This document shows positions 33,379 to 42,784 of a DNA stretch of 54,083 nt, in pieces. Below the pieces are notes generated by a model. The model was not told the DNA's origin and searched no databases. It saw only the letters and a program-made list of their open reading frames with translations. Numbering within the stretch: the first letter of the stretch is position 1; the number at the start of each line of letters is the position of its first letter. Origin of the DNA: an uncultured Collinsella sp. (GTDB taxonomy: Bacteria; Actinomycetota; Coriobacteriia; Coriobacteriales; Coriobacteriaceae); the NCBI GenBank assembly GCA_902492935.1, contig CABUNJ010000016.1:1-54083 (forward strand), given 5' to 3'. The translations under genes and the position numbers were made by a program.

Positions 33379-34044
33379 CTACCCCGCTACGCGCACGCTG
33401 GGGCACAAATCTGCCAGCGGACACTCGTCACACTTGGGTTTGCGGGCATCGCAGATCTCGCGACCAAAGGTGATCCACTGATGGTTGACCGACTCCCAAT
33501 ACTCGTGCGGCAAAATCTTGAGCAGATCTTGCTCGGTCTTGAGCGGCTCCTTGGCATGCGTCTTGGGGCTCAGCATCAGGCGGTGCGCAATGCGGTTGAC
33601 GTGCGTGTCCACCGCAATGCCCTCCACGATGCCATACCCCACGTTGAGCACGATGTTCGCCGTCTTGCGTCCCACGCCCGGCAGCTTCACGAGCTCCTTC
33701 ATGTCGGCCGGCACCTCGCCGCCATAGTCGGCGACGATCATCTGCGCGGCCTCGACGGCATGCTTGGCTTTGCTCTTGTAGAAGCCGAGTGACTTGATGG
33801 TGTCTGCCACGTCAGCCACGCTCGCCCCAGCCATGGCCTCGGGCGTGGGCCACTGGGCAAACAGCCGCGGCGTCACCTTGTTGACCTGCGCATCGGTCGT
33901 TTGCGCCGAGAGCAGCACCGCGATCAGCAGGCGGAAGGGATTCTCGTGGTCCAAAAAGCACTCGACCGGGCCATAGCGACGGTTGAGGCGCTCACACACC
34001 TCGATGGCGCGCTCGCGCTTGGCGGCATTGGTCTCGCGTGGCAT
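33379..34044 (-). CDS. nth: Endonuclease III (DNA glycosylase/AP lyase)
   Basis: Predicted 221-residue base-excision enzyme for oxidised pyrimidines. The helix-hairpin-helix is LPGVGRKTANIVLNVGYG, with catalytic lysine K127 and aspartate D146 in AVDTHVNRI. The 4Fe-4S cluster cysteines are C198, C205, C208 and C214 (C-x6-C-x2-C-x5-C), exactly as in E. coli Nth. The ATG at 34044 has GAGGAG six bases upstream. A terminator follows, and the ABC transporter gene starts its own unit above. Its intact cluster contrasts with the MutY-like protein at 39963. Confidence 0.96.
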   Translation of the reverse strand: MPRETNAAKRERAIEVCERLNRRYGPVECFLDHENPFRLLIAVLLSAQTTDAQVNKVTPRLFAQWPTPEAMAGASVADVADTIKSLGFYKSKAKHAVEAAQMIVADYGGEVPADMKELVKLPGVGRKTANIVLNVGYGIVEGIAVDTHVNRIAHRLMLSPKTHAKEPLKTEQDLLKILPHEYWESVNHQWITFGREICDARKPKCDECPLADLCPSVRVAG

Positions 34045-34107
34045 AACGACTCCTCGGCTCAACGGCACAATAAACTTATGGGCACAATTGTCCCACGTCC
34101 GAGACGC

Positions 34108-35910
<1,803 letters not shown>

Positions 35911-36037
35911 GGGCTTCCTTTCGCGTCTGATAGGGCGAAACGCCATTGTTGCACATTGGAGCACACTCCAGACAAGTGCGATACGAAAAGCGGTGGGGCG
36001 CCCGCGTTTGCGCCGGCGCCCCACCGTCTTGTTGCAA

Positions 36038-37393
36038 TTAGCCTTCATCTTCTTGGTCTGTGAGAAGGTCCGCGGACGTGAGTCCCAAGATCTCATCGGC
36101 TTGGTCGACGTCTTCCAGTGCGTCGATGTCCTTGAGCTTGCGCTCCATGACGTTGGTGCGCGTGGTGATGATGCCCTCGACCGTTTTGCCCGCGGTCTCG
36201 ATCTGCTGCTGGGCGCGGCGCAGCGCCTTTTGATAGCGCGGCAGCTCGGCCTTGACGGCGGAGAGCACGCGCAGCACGTCGTCGGTACGTTTTTGCAACT
36301 TAAACGTCTGGTAGCTCATCTGCAGACTGTTGAGGATGGCCGCCATGGTGCTGGGACCGGCAACGTTGACGTGATAGTCGCGGCCCAGGGTCTCGATAAG
36401 CCCGGGGCGGCTGACGACCTCGGCGTACAGTCCCTCAAACGGAACGAACATAATGCCAAAGTTGGTGGTCGCGGGCACGCTCAGGTACTTCTCGCAAATG
36501 TCCTTTGCCTCGCGCTTGACCATGGTGTCGAGCGTCTTGCGCGCAGCCGCCACGGCCTCCGCATCGCCCGACTCCTGCGCGTCGAGCAAGTGCCCGTACG
36601 CGTCGCCCGGAAACTTGGAGTCAATCGGCAGCAGCACGGGGTCGCCCTCGTCCACCGGCAGCTTGACGGCAAACTCAACGCGCTCCGAGGCGCCGGGCTT
36701 GGTGGCGACGTTTTCCAGATACTGGTCGGGTGTAAGAATGTCCGCCAGAATTGCACCCAGCTGCACCTCGCCCAAAATACCACGCGCCTTCACGTTGCCC
36801 AGCACGCGCTTAAGGTCGCCCACGCCGGTGGCGATGGACTGCATGTCGCCCAGGCCCTTGTACACGGCCTCGAGCTGGTCGCTCACCTGCTTAAACGATG
36901 CCGACAGGCGATCGTTGAGCGTGCGGGAGAGCTTCTCGTCCACCGTCGCGCGCATCTGATCGAGTTGCACGTTGTTGTCTTTGCGGATAGCACCCAGCTG
37001 GGCATCGACCGTCTCGCGCACCTTGTCCAGGCGGTGCTCGATGCCCTCGCGGTTGGCACCGAGCTGTTGGGCCGTCTCGCGGCGCAGGTCATCCATCCGG
37101 TCACCAGCTTGCGAAAACTCACGTGCGATGGTCAGGTAGCGTTGCTGCTCCACGGCCGCATCGGTTATCTGCTGCTGCGCGATAGCATTTGCCGTGCGGC
37201 GGGTTTCGGCCAAAGCGACGTTCAGAGTGTCGAGCGCATTGTTGGCCTGCTCGAGCGCAGCCAGCATCTCTGCCCCGCTATCGCCGCGCTCCTGCAGCCC
37301 GGCGCGAAGGCCCTTAAGCTGCAGGGCACAAGCCACAGCAACCCCCACCGCCACCAAGGCGATCACAACAAGCACAATATCAATAGCAGACAT
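36038..37393 (-). CDS. rmuC: RmuC-family DNA recombination protein
   Basis: Predicted 451-residue protein. An N-terminal membrane anchor (SAIDIVLVVIALVAVGVAVA) is followed by a long coiled coil (about 30-190) and the RmuC nuclease-like domain (about 190-410: LGDMQSIATGVGDLKRVLGN, VKARGILGEVQLGAILADIL, IDSKFPGDAYGHLLDAQES, FVPFEGLYAEVV). RmuC limits inversions and other rearrangements at inverted repeats in E. coli, which may matter in this repeat-rich region. The ATG at 37393 was preferred to one at 37426 because the anchor starts there and GGCGGAG precedes it. The acidic tail is rich in Asp/Glu. Confidence 0.93.
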   Translation of the reverse strand: MSAIDIVLVVIALVAVGVAVACALQLKGLRAGLQERGDSGAEMLAALEQANNALDTLNVALAETRRTANAIAQQQITDAAVEQQRYLTIAREFSQAGDRMDDLRRETAQQLGANREGIEHRLDKVRETVDAQLGAIRKDNNVQLDQMRATVDEKLSRTLNDRLSASFKQVSDQLEAVYKGLGDMQSIATGVGDLKRVLGNVKARGILGEVQLGAILADILTPDQYLENVATKPGASERVEFAVKLPVDEGDPVLLPIDSKFPGDAYGHLLDAQESGDAEAVAAARKTLDTMVKREAKDICEKYLSVPATTNFGIMFVPFEGLYAEVVSRPGLIETLGRDYHVNVAGPSTMAAILNSLQMSYQTFKLQKRTDDVLRVLSAVKAELPRYQKALRRAQQQIETAGKTVEGIITTRTNVMERKLKDIDALEDVDQADEILGLTSADLLTDQEDEG

Positions 37394-37517
37394 AAACTCC
37401 GCCCAACAAACCCAATCGAGCACCAATCAAAACCGCGATCAATCTTACCCCGTCACACACACGGATCACTCACTGCCTTGCAGACAAATTTCTCTTAGAG
37501 CCGCGGACGCTAAAACG

Positions 37518-37952
37518 CTAGCTCTCCCAGCCGGCACGAATGGTTGTTACGACATCGCCTAGGCGCTGGCCGAGGGCTGACAGATGTTGGAGCACCTCGT
37601 TGGGCGATGCGCCGTTGAGGATGCACGTGAGGGCATACGACGCCAGAAAGATGGCCGCAAGTCCTAGCGGAATGAGCACGATCATCGCCAATGTGCGCAG
37701 GCGCTGGCCCACGCGGCGACGACACGCACGACGCTTGTCGAACGCGAGCTCCTGCGCATATGAATCTTGCTGTACGGAATAGGCCTCTGGTGCCGATTCG
37801 CACCCGGGCACAGCTGCAGGTACAGCAGCGGGCACGACATTTTGCGCAAAGGGCTGGGCTGCCGCCCCCTGCATTTGCATCTCCATGAGTCGTTGCTGCT
37901 GACGCAGCATGCGCTCAGCTTGCTGCTGCGGAGTCTCAAGAAACAGATCCAT
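37518..37952 (-). CDS. Small single-pass membrane protein of unknown function
   Basis: Predicted 144-residue protein. The N-terminal half is glutamine-, alanine- and proline-rich (QQQAERMLRQQQRLMEMQMQ) and probably disordered or coiled. A basic patch (KRRACRRRVGQRLR) precedes one hydrophobic segment (LAMIVLIPLGLAAIFLASYA) near residue 100, giving a cytoplasmic N terminus. The C-terminal 30 residues are short and polar. No domain is recognised. GGAGG is five bases before the ATG at 37952. It follows rmuC upstream on the same strand and could be cotranscribed. Confidence 0.7.
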   Translation of the reverse strand: MDLFLETPQQQAERMLRQQQRLMEMQMQGAAAQPFAQNVVPAAVPAAVPGCESAPEAYSVQQDSYAQELAFDKRRACRRRVGQRLRTLAMIVLIPLGLAAIFLASYALTCILNGASPNEVLQHLSALGQRLGDVVTTIRAGWES

Positions 37953-38210
37953 GCTGGCCTCCAAAATCGGAGCATTCGACGCTTACGATCAGCATCCCGC
38001 ACCGCCATGACCGCGACAACGCAATCGCCGGCAATAGCCACAAAGTTTCTTCTGCTCAAAAGCTGTCGAAAAGCTCAACAACTCCCCTACCAGCACTTTC
38101 TCTGAGCTTTTTTCGCCAACAATCTTTTGGCCTTCCACCCTTACGCCAACTGACCAAAATCTAACCAATAGCTTGACGAAAATTGTGGAGACCGGGACCC
38201 CACACAAAAA

Positions 38211-38367
38211 GTGCCGCCCCAAAGGGGCGGCACACAAACTTATTATCAGCTTTTCTGTAACGAGCATGCGACGACTCAACGCCGGGGCGCAGGGCGGGGA
38301 AACCTTTGCCTCGCGCGACCCTGCGAAGCCGTGAGCGAGAGGGGAAGGTTTCCCCGCCCTGCGCCCC
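38211..38367 (-). ncRNA. Structured 3' element, copy 1 (terminator plus long stem)
   Basis: Read on the minus strand, downstream of the membrane protein gene 38386-39018, it has a long perfect stem (38345-38367 with 38284-38306), a conserved tail (38231-38280) and an intrinsic terminator, GTGCCGCCCC paired with GGGGCGGCAC and then TTTTTGTG (38211-38230). Copy 2 at 39116-39288 has the same plan, with a different but still self-complementary inner stem. It may be a 3' UTR element, a 3'-derived small RNA or a repeat; which one is not known. Confidence 0.55.
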
Positions 38368-38385
38368 GTGGTCGGTGAGAACAGA

Positions 38386-39018
38386 CTACATGCCCGCGAG
38401 ACCGCGGGCGGCGGTGGCGCACATAAATGCCAAGACGAGAATCACGAGCGATCCGGCGATGTCTGCCAGCACGCCCATTACGCGGCGCTCAAACAGCCAA
38501 CTCTCAAAGTGCGGGGCAACGTTGCGCCAAACACGCCACAGCAAGATGCCCATACCGATGACGCCCGGGATATTGAGCAGCAGGATCTCGGAGCACAAAA
38601 GACCGATCAGGTTGCCGGCAACAAAACCAGCATCGCCCTCGCAGTATTTGCGGTAGACCGTATACAGCATGTACGCCACAAACGGCTGCAAGCACGCAGA
38701 AATAAACGTGACCACCATCGAGGGCTCCTGCGAAAAGACCTCGGTGAGCTTATCGACACTCGTGGCGTCCTTCGAAGCCAAGAATAAACCGATAACCACA
38801 AGGGGCACCACGCCCAAAATTACCTCGACCAGAGTAAACAACTTGGCAGTCAAATCCTCACTAGCCGAATTCAAATGGGGCGCCCACTCAGGATGAGCAT
38901 GCGCGCCGACCTTCTTGTCCTTCTCGGCACGATCGGCCTTTTTGCCCTCGGCAACCCGACGACCAGGATCCTTGCGAGTTCCCGCCGCAGCAACCCGAGC
39001 CCGAGACTTCTTGCCCAT
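38386..39018 (-). CDS. Integral membrane protein of unknown function
   Basis: Predicted 210-residue protein. The first 60 residues are strongly basic (KKSRARVAAAGTRKDPGRRV, then EGKKADRAEKDKK) and probably cytoplasmic. Four or five hydrophobic segments follow: LFTLVEVILGVVPLVVIGLF, MVVTFISACLQPFVAYMLYT, FVAGNLIGLLCSEILLLNI and VLADIAGSLVILVLAFMCAT. No family is recognised. The ATG at 39018 was chosen because the basic N terminus starts there; the longer frame upstream is encoded by repeat sequence. The ribosome site is weak (GGGGTG). The gene is flanked on both sides by copies of the structured 3' element, so its transcript ends in one and starts just below another. Confidence 0.7.
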   Translation of the reverse strand: MGKKSRARVAAAGTRKDPGRRVAEGKKADRAEKDKKVGAHAHPEWAPHLNSASEDLTAKLFTLVEVILGVVPLVVIGLFLASKDATSVDKLTEVFSQEPSMVVTFISACLQPFVAYMLYTVYRKYCEGDAGFVAGNLIGLLCSEILLLNIPGVIGMGILLWRVWRNVAPHFESWLFERRVMGVLADIAGSLVILVLAFMCATAARGLAGM

Positions 39019-39115
39019 AAAAAACACCCCATCAGGTAGTAGATAAACTAAAAGTCGCCACCCAGTGTACCCCACCCATGAACGGTGCCATCCCAACCAG
39101 TCCCCATACAAAAAC

Positions 39116-39288
39116 GTGCCGCCCCGATAGGGGCGGCACACAAACTTAGTTATCAGCTTTTCTGTAGCGAGCACGCAACGACCCGAAGCCGGAGCGCAGG
39201 GCGGGAGGCCGGATCGCCTTCCCTCAACGCGACCCTGCGGAGCCGTGAGCGGGGAGGGAAGGCGATCCGGCCTCCCGCCCTGCGCTCC
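39116..39288 (-). ncRNA. Structured 3' element, copy 2 (terminator plus long stem)
   Basis: On the minus strand, 21 bases after the rubrerythrin stop, a 34-bp perfect stem (39255-39288 with 39191-39224) is followed by a conserved 55-base tail and the terminator GTGCCGCCCC-TATC-GGGGCGGCAC-GTTTTTG (39116-39139 region). Loop and tail match copy 1 closely (about 90 percent by eye), and the outer stem GCGCAGGGCGGG is shared, whereas the inner stem differs with both strands changed together. Confidence 0.55.
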
Positions 39289-39308
39289 GCAGCAGCCAGC
39301 ACCACGCG

Positions 39309-39848
39309 CTAGTAGTTCACCACCTGCTCCTCAAAGTACGCCTTGGGGTGGTTACACACCGGGCACACCTCAGGCGCCTCGGCACCAACGTGCAGGTGCC
39401 CGCAGTTCAGGCACTTCCACACCTTCACGCCCTCACGCTCAAACACCTCGCCCGACTCGATGCGCTCGACGAGCTTGTTGTAGCGCTCCTCGTGAGCCTT
39501 CTCGACAGCGCCGACACCACGGAACTTCTCGGCGATCTCGACAAAGCCCTCTTCCTCGGCGGTCTTGGCGAACTCGTCGTACATCGTGGTCCACTCGTAG
39601 TTCTCGCCCGCAGCGGCATCACGCAGATTGTCCAGGGTATCGGGGACGGCGCCGTCGTGCAGATACTTAAACCACAGTTTGGCGTGCTCGGACTCGTTGC
39701 CTGCGGTCTCGGCAAAGATATTCGAAATCTGAACGTAGCCGTCTTTCTTGGCCTTGGAGGCATAGTAGCGATACTTGGTGTGTGCCTGGGACTCACCGGC
39801 AAAAGCGGTCTCGAGGTTCTTCTTGGTTTGGGAATTCTCAAAATCCAT
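39309..39848 (-). CDS. Rubrerythrin
   Basis: Predicted 179-residue peroxidase that protects anaerobes from hydrogen peroxide. The N-terminal four-helix bundle has the di-iron ligands E19, the ExxH pair E52/H55 and the second pair E116/H119. The C-terminal rubredoxin-like domain holds one iron through C146, C149, C162 and C165 (WKCLNCG and VCPVCNH). This is the classical order. The ATG at 39848 has GAAGGGAAG upstream. It ends beside structured element copy 2, which supplies its terminator. The Rrf2-type regulator nearby could respond to the same stress, though no shared operon exists. Confidence 0.96.
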   Translation of the reverse strand: MDFENSQTKKNLETAFAGESQAHTKYRYYASKAKKDGYVQISNIFAETAGNESEHAKLWFKYLHDGAVPDTLDNLRDAAAGENYEWTTMYDEFAKTAEEEGFVEIAEKFRGVGAVEKAHEERYNKLVERIESGEVFEREGVKVWKCLNCGHLHVGAEAPEVCPVCNHPKAYFEEQVVNY

Positions 39849-39962
39849 AGGTGTACTTCCCTTCAACGCATGCCGCCCGTAGGCTTCGAGCGGCCTTGTC
39901 TTTAGGATGCCCTCAAGCCGCGAATTTAAACCTTACAATCCCGTTCTTCAGATTTGAGCGGG

Positions 39963-40868
39963 CTACACACTCAACCAACGATCGTCCTCGGCTCGGCAAA
40001 AGCCCTCGCGCTCCAGGTCAGCTAGAATACCCGCGATCAAGTCGCACTCGACCGGCCCGCGACCGGCTGCCGCTTCCATCTCGTTAACGCCCACCACGGC
40101 ATCAGCAAGCGTAATCCCCGCCGGCTGCCCATCGCGCGCTGCCAGCAACATACGCACGATATGCGCGCGCTTTTGGCGACGCGAGCCCTCAAACTTGGAC
40201 TGACGACTATAGCCCGCCGACCGCCTGGACGGATTGGGCAGCGTCTTTTTAAGATACGCGCCGTAATCCAGCAACGCGTAATACCACGCGCGCGGCGTGT
40301 CGGCATCGTCTTGAGGCGCGGCAAAGGGCGCAATCTCATCCGCCGCCGCACCGGAGGCCGCCGGACAGGCGGCTTGGATCAGCGGCACCAGCTCGCGATC
40401 GGGAACGGCCGGCACATCGGGAAAGAAATGATGCAGAAAGACCGTGCGCACATTAGTCTCTAGATACACGCCTGGAAGATCAAACGCAAACGAACGGATG
40501 CCCTGCGCCGTTGCCGGGCCAATGCCGGGCAGAGCGACCAAGTCACGCGTCTCACGCGGAAACTCCCCGTCCCAGTCCTCTACAACGCGCTGAGCGGCCC
40601 CATGAAGCGCCAGAGCGCGTCGGTTGTAGCCCATGCCCTGCCAAGCGTCCAAAACATCGGAAGGCACGGCCTGGGCAAGCGCCTGCACAGTCGGAAAACG
40701 ATCGAGCCACACCGGCATGCGCGCCTCCACACGCGGCACCTGCGTTTGCTGCAGCATGACCTCAGAAAGCCAAATGATGTACGGATCGCGTGTGCGGCGC
40801 CACGGAAGGTCACGATAACGCAGGACCCCTTCCGAACGAATCATCGAACGAAAGGGGTCCTGAATCAT
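39963..40868 (-). CDS. MutY-like HhH-GPD DNA glycosylase without iron-sulphur cluster
   Basis: Predicted 301-residue protein of the adenine glycosylase lineage. It has LPWRRTRDPYIIWLSEVMLQ with the catalytic-type glutamate E36, the MGYNRRALALH segment and the helix-hairpin-helix LPGIGPATAQGIRSF. It differs in two ways. The catalytic aspartate of MutY (D138 of LDGNV in E. coli) is E137 in LETNV, and all four cluster cysteines after LLDYGAYLK are missing; the NUDIX-like C-terminal domain is also absent. It may still remove adenine opposite 8-oxoG, or it may have other specificity. AAGGAG precedes the ATG. Rrf2 gene adjoins upstream on the same strand, 21 bases away. Confidence 0.85.
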   Translation of the reverse strand: MIQDPFRSMIRSEGVLRYRDLPWRRTRDPYIIWLSEVMLQQTQVPRVEARMPVWLDRFPTVQALAQAVPSDVLDAWQGMGYNRRALALHGAAQRVVEDWDGEFPRETRDLVALPGIGPATAQGIRSFAFDLPGVYLETNVRTVFLHHFFPDVPAVPDRELVPLIQAACPAASGAAADEIAPFAAPQDDADTPRAWYYALLDYGAYLKKTLPNPSRRSAGYSRQSKFEGSRRQKRAHIVRMLLAARDGQPAGITLADAVVGVNEMEAAAGRGPVECDLIAGILADLEREGFCRAEDDRWLSV

Positions 40869-40889
40869 GGCTATGCTCCTTATGCGGCG

Positions 40890-41375
40890 TTATTCCTCCC
40901 GGTAAGCGCACTCGCAGGTGGCGTACTCGGGAAACGCTTCGCGGTCGGCGAACTTGGGATCGACGGCTGGGAACTGGCGGTGAGCGACGATGTCGCCGAG
41001 CGAAACGGAATCGAGGTAGTCGCGCATCAACGCCTGGGCTCCGGCCCACAGGGGATGATAGCAGCACGCGCCCATGCGCGCACAGTCACCATCGGGCGCG
41101 GTGCAATCGTTCATAACCATAGGACCCTGAACGGCCTCGACGACCTGGCGGATAGTGACGTCGTCCGGACTGACCTTGAGACGCATGCCACCGTGGACGC
41201 CACGCAGGCTCTCCACAATACCGGCCTGGACCAAACCGTGCTGAATCGAGCGGGCAAACGAATACGGAACATTGACCTCTTCGGCAGCGGTGCGAACAGA
41301 AAGTAAGCACTCCGGATCCTCGGCAAGCATCGCCAGCATACGAAGGGCGTAATCAGTCTTCCTCGATATGTCCAT
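40890..41375 (-). CDS. Rrf2-family transcriptional regulator, probably Fe-S sensing
   Basis: Predicted 161-residue regulator. The Rrf2 winged helix covers about 1-80 (DYALRMLAMLAEDPECLLSV, YSFARSIQHGLVQAGIVESL, RGVHGGMRL). Three cysteines, C91, C98 and C104 (with C105), have the spacing of the cluster ligands in IscR/NsrR-type proteins, so sensing of iron, nitric oxide or redox state through an Fe-S cluster is likely. The ATG at 41375 has GAAAGGGG upstream. A minus-strand promoter is predicted at 41536-41564, leaving a 160-base leader. It is upstream of the MutY-like gene with a 21-base gap, so the two may form an operon. Confidence 0.9.
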   Translation of the reverse strand: MDISRKTDYALRMLAMLAEDPECLLSVRTAAEEVNVPYSFARSIQHGLVQAGIVESLRGVHGGMRLKVSPDDVTIRQVVEAVQGPMVMNDCTAPDGDCARMGACCYHPLWAGAQALMRDYLDSVSLGDIVAHRQFPAVDPKFADREAFPEYATCECAYREE

Positions 41376-41535
41376 TTTTCCCCTTTCAAGGAATACGAAC
41401 AGCTCGAACGAGCTCCGGGGCCGAGCTTGTGTCGAGACGCTAAATGACCGCCAGGACATCCAAATGGTAAATCGGATATCCACTGAGTGCCGCGCTTGGA
41501 GCGAAATGCATCAGATGCGGCGCACAGTGCAATTT

Positions 41536-41564
41536 AGTATAACCTAACCCCCTGTCTCGTTGAA
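41536..41564 (-). promoter_or_regulatory. Promoter of the Rrf2-mutY-like operon
   Basis: On the minus strand TTCAAC (41559-41564) and TATACT (41536-41541) are 17 bases apart. The palindrome TGTTGCGCAACA lies just upstream (41569-41580) and could be an operator. The rest of the 41376-41697 gap, including the long leader, shows no gene. Confidence 0.45.
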
Positions 41565-41697
41565 CAGGTGTTGCGCAACAAAGCTGTTGTTCAGACAGAT
41601 ATACTTATTGGATTTTACTTGCGTTCCCGAAGGCGCGAGGATTCTGGGCGAAGATGCACCAGGGCGATCGTTCTATCGAAACAAAGTGCATCAAACG

Positions 41698-41727
41698 CAA
41701 AAAGCCACGTCCGAAGACGTGGCTTTA
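41698..41727 (-). terminator. Intrinsic terminator after tRNA-Asp
   Basis: On the minus strand AAAGCCACGTC-TTCG-GACGTGGCTTT forms an 11-bp stem with a TTCG loop (41701-41727) and is followed by more T residues. Confidence 0.88.
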
Positions 41728-41734
41728 ATTGCGT

Positions 41735-41812
<78 letters not shown>

Positions 41813-41858
41813 AGGCAGTCGTTCGCGTTTGTTTCCGCTCGCGTGCGCTGCGGGGATT

Positions 41859-41888
41859 AGTATACACAGAAGTCTGTCCGGCGCGCAA
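41859..41888 (-). promoter_or_regulatory. Promoter of tRNA-Asp
   Basis: On the minus strand TTGCGC (41883-41888) and TATACT (41859-41864) are 18 bases apart, with TGTG before the -10 box. This ends about 46 bases before the tRNA and close to a poly-A/poly-T tract at 41891-41910. Confidence 0.5.
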
Positions 41889-41921
41889 CAACTTTTTTGA
41901 AAAAATTTTTCGGGGCCATCC

Positions 41922-42064
41922 GGGAGGCTCTCCGGGGCTGAGGGCGGGGGTTAAGTTTGCTGCTCTACAGTCCTGCGCAAGACGGAAAGCACATTAAGTG
42001 CTTTCCTTTGCGTGCGGAACTCGCGACAAACTTAACCCCCGCCCTCAGCCCCGGAGAGCCTCCC
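41922..42064. repeat. 143-bp palindromic element with 37-bp perfect arms
   Basis: The arms at 41922-41958 and 42028-42064 are perfect inverted repeats over 37 bases. The centre holds a second hairpin, GAAAGCAC-ATTAA-GTGCTTTC (41986-42006). The arms contain GAGGGCGGG, as do the stems of the 38211 and 39116 elements, but the loop and tail are not shared. It lies between yfcE and tRNA-Asp. Apart from this, the promoter and a terminator, the 41813-42220 gap shows no gene. Confidence 0.85.
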
Positions 42065-42182
42065 TGCCGTCACATTGTTCGAGCCGTTGTTGTTGCTCGC
42101 CGCTTCGCGGCTCGGCGGCCCCGTTCTCCGCGGCGGGGTTGTCTAAGGTTCTTGTTGAAGCTCGGCCATTGGCTCAAATGGA

Positions 42183-42210
42183 AACGGGGAACGCATCTGC
42201 ATCCCCCGTT
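42183..42210 (-). terminator. Terminator hairpin after the YfcE-like gene
   Basis: AACGGGG (42183-42189) pairs with CCCCCGTT (42203-42210). T-runs are present on the plus side (TTTTTG) and weakly on the minus side (TTTCC), so it may act in either direction. Confidence 0.5.
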
Positions 42211-42220
42211 TTTGTTGCGG

Positions 42221-42688
42221 TTAGTCTAGGTCAATAAACTTGGTGCTTAGGATCTTGCCGTCTTTGACGAGCATTCTGGCCATGGTGGGGCCTCGAGTGC
42301 CTCTGGGGTAGCTGGCGCTGCCCGGGTTGAGGACTAAGCAGCGGCCCACTTGGGCTTCTTTGGTTACGTGGGTGTGGCCGTTGATGGCTACGTCTACGGA
42401 TCCCACCGGAAGGTCTTCGCGGTAGTGGGCTACGGCGAATTTAAGGCCTTCGTAGGTAAAGAGCGCAAGACGGTCTACATCGGGACCGTAGTCGCGGTAG
42501 TAATCGTTGTTACCCAGTACGGCCCGCACGGGGGCGATGGTGCATAGGTGCTCGTAGTCCATCTCTGACGTGAGGTCGCCGGCGTGGATGATCAGGTCTG
42601 CGCCCTCAAGCTCGTCCAAGAGCGCAGGCGATAAATAGCCGTGGGTGTCCGAGATGATGTCGATGCGCTTGGCGCTTGCACTGTTCAT
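42221..42688 (-). CDS. YfcE/MJ0936-type metallophosphoesterase
   Basis: Predicted 155-residue calcineurin-like phosphoesterase. The metal-binding motifs are present in order: SDTHG (13-17), HAGDL (35-39), GNND (59-62), and NGHTH near residue 110. These ligate two metal ions for phosphodiester or phosphomonoester hydrolysis. The small size and lack of an insert place it with YfcE/MJ0936-like enzymes, which hydrolyse model phosphodiesters but whose natural substrate is unknown. The ATG at 42688 is preceded by GGAAGGGA. It ends 11 bases past a hairpin, and the LytTR gene above ends in its own terminator, so it is probably a single-gene unit. Confidence 0.92.
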   Translation of the reverse strand: MNSASAKRIDIISDTHGYLSPALLDELEGADLIIHAGDLTSEMDYEHLCTIAPVRAVLGNNDYYRDYGPDVDRLALFTYEGLKFAVAHYREDLPVGSVDVAINGHTHVTKEAQVGRCLVLNPGSASYPRGTRGPTMARMLVKDGKILSTKFIDLD

Positions 42689-42728
42689 GGGATCCCTTCC
42701 GCAAAAAAACGATTCGGCAGATACATAC

Positions 42729-42778
42729 AAAAAGGCCCCACGGCTCCGCAGACGACGGGTCTACAGGGCTGCGGGGCC
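42729..42778 (-). terminator. Intrinsic terminator of the LytTR operon
   Basis: On the minus strand GGCCCC (42773-42778) pairs with GGGGCC (42734-42739) across a GC-rich loop that pairs further, and TTTTTG follows. Confidence 0.75.
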
Positions 42779-42784
42779 AGTGTG

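Noticed and set aside
37989..38279. 96-codon minus-strand frame downstream of the small membrane protein gene
   Set aside because: Its start and first 25 codons are the tail of the structured 3' element (copy 2 gives a similar peptide upstream of 39018), so it is repeat-derived.
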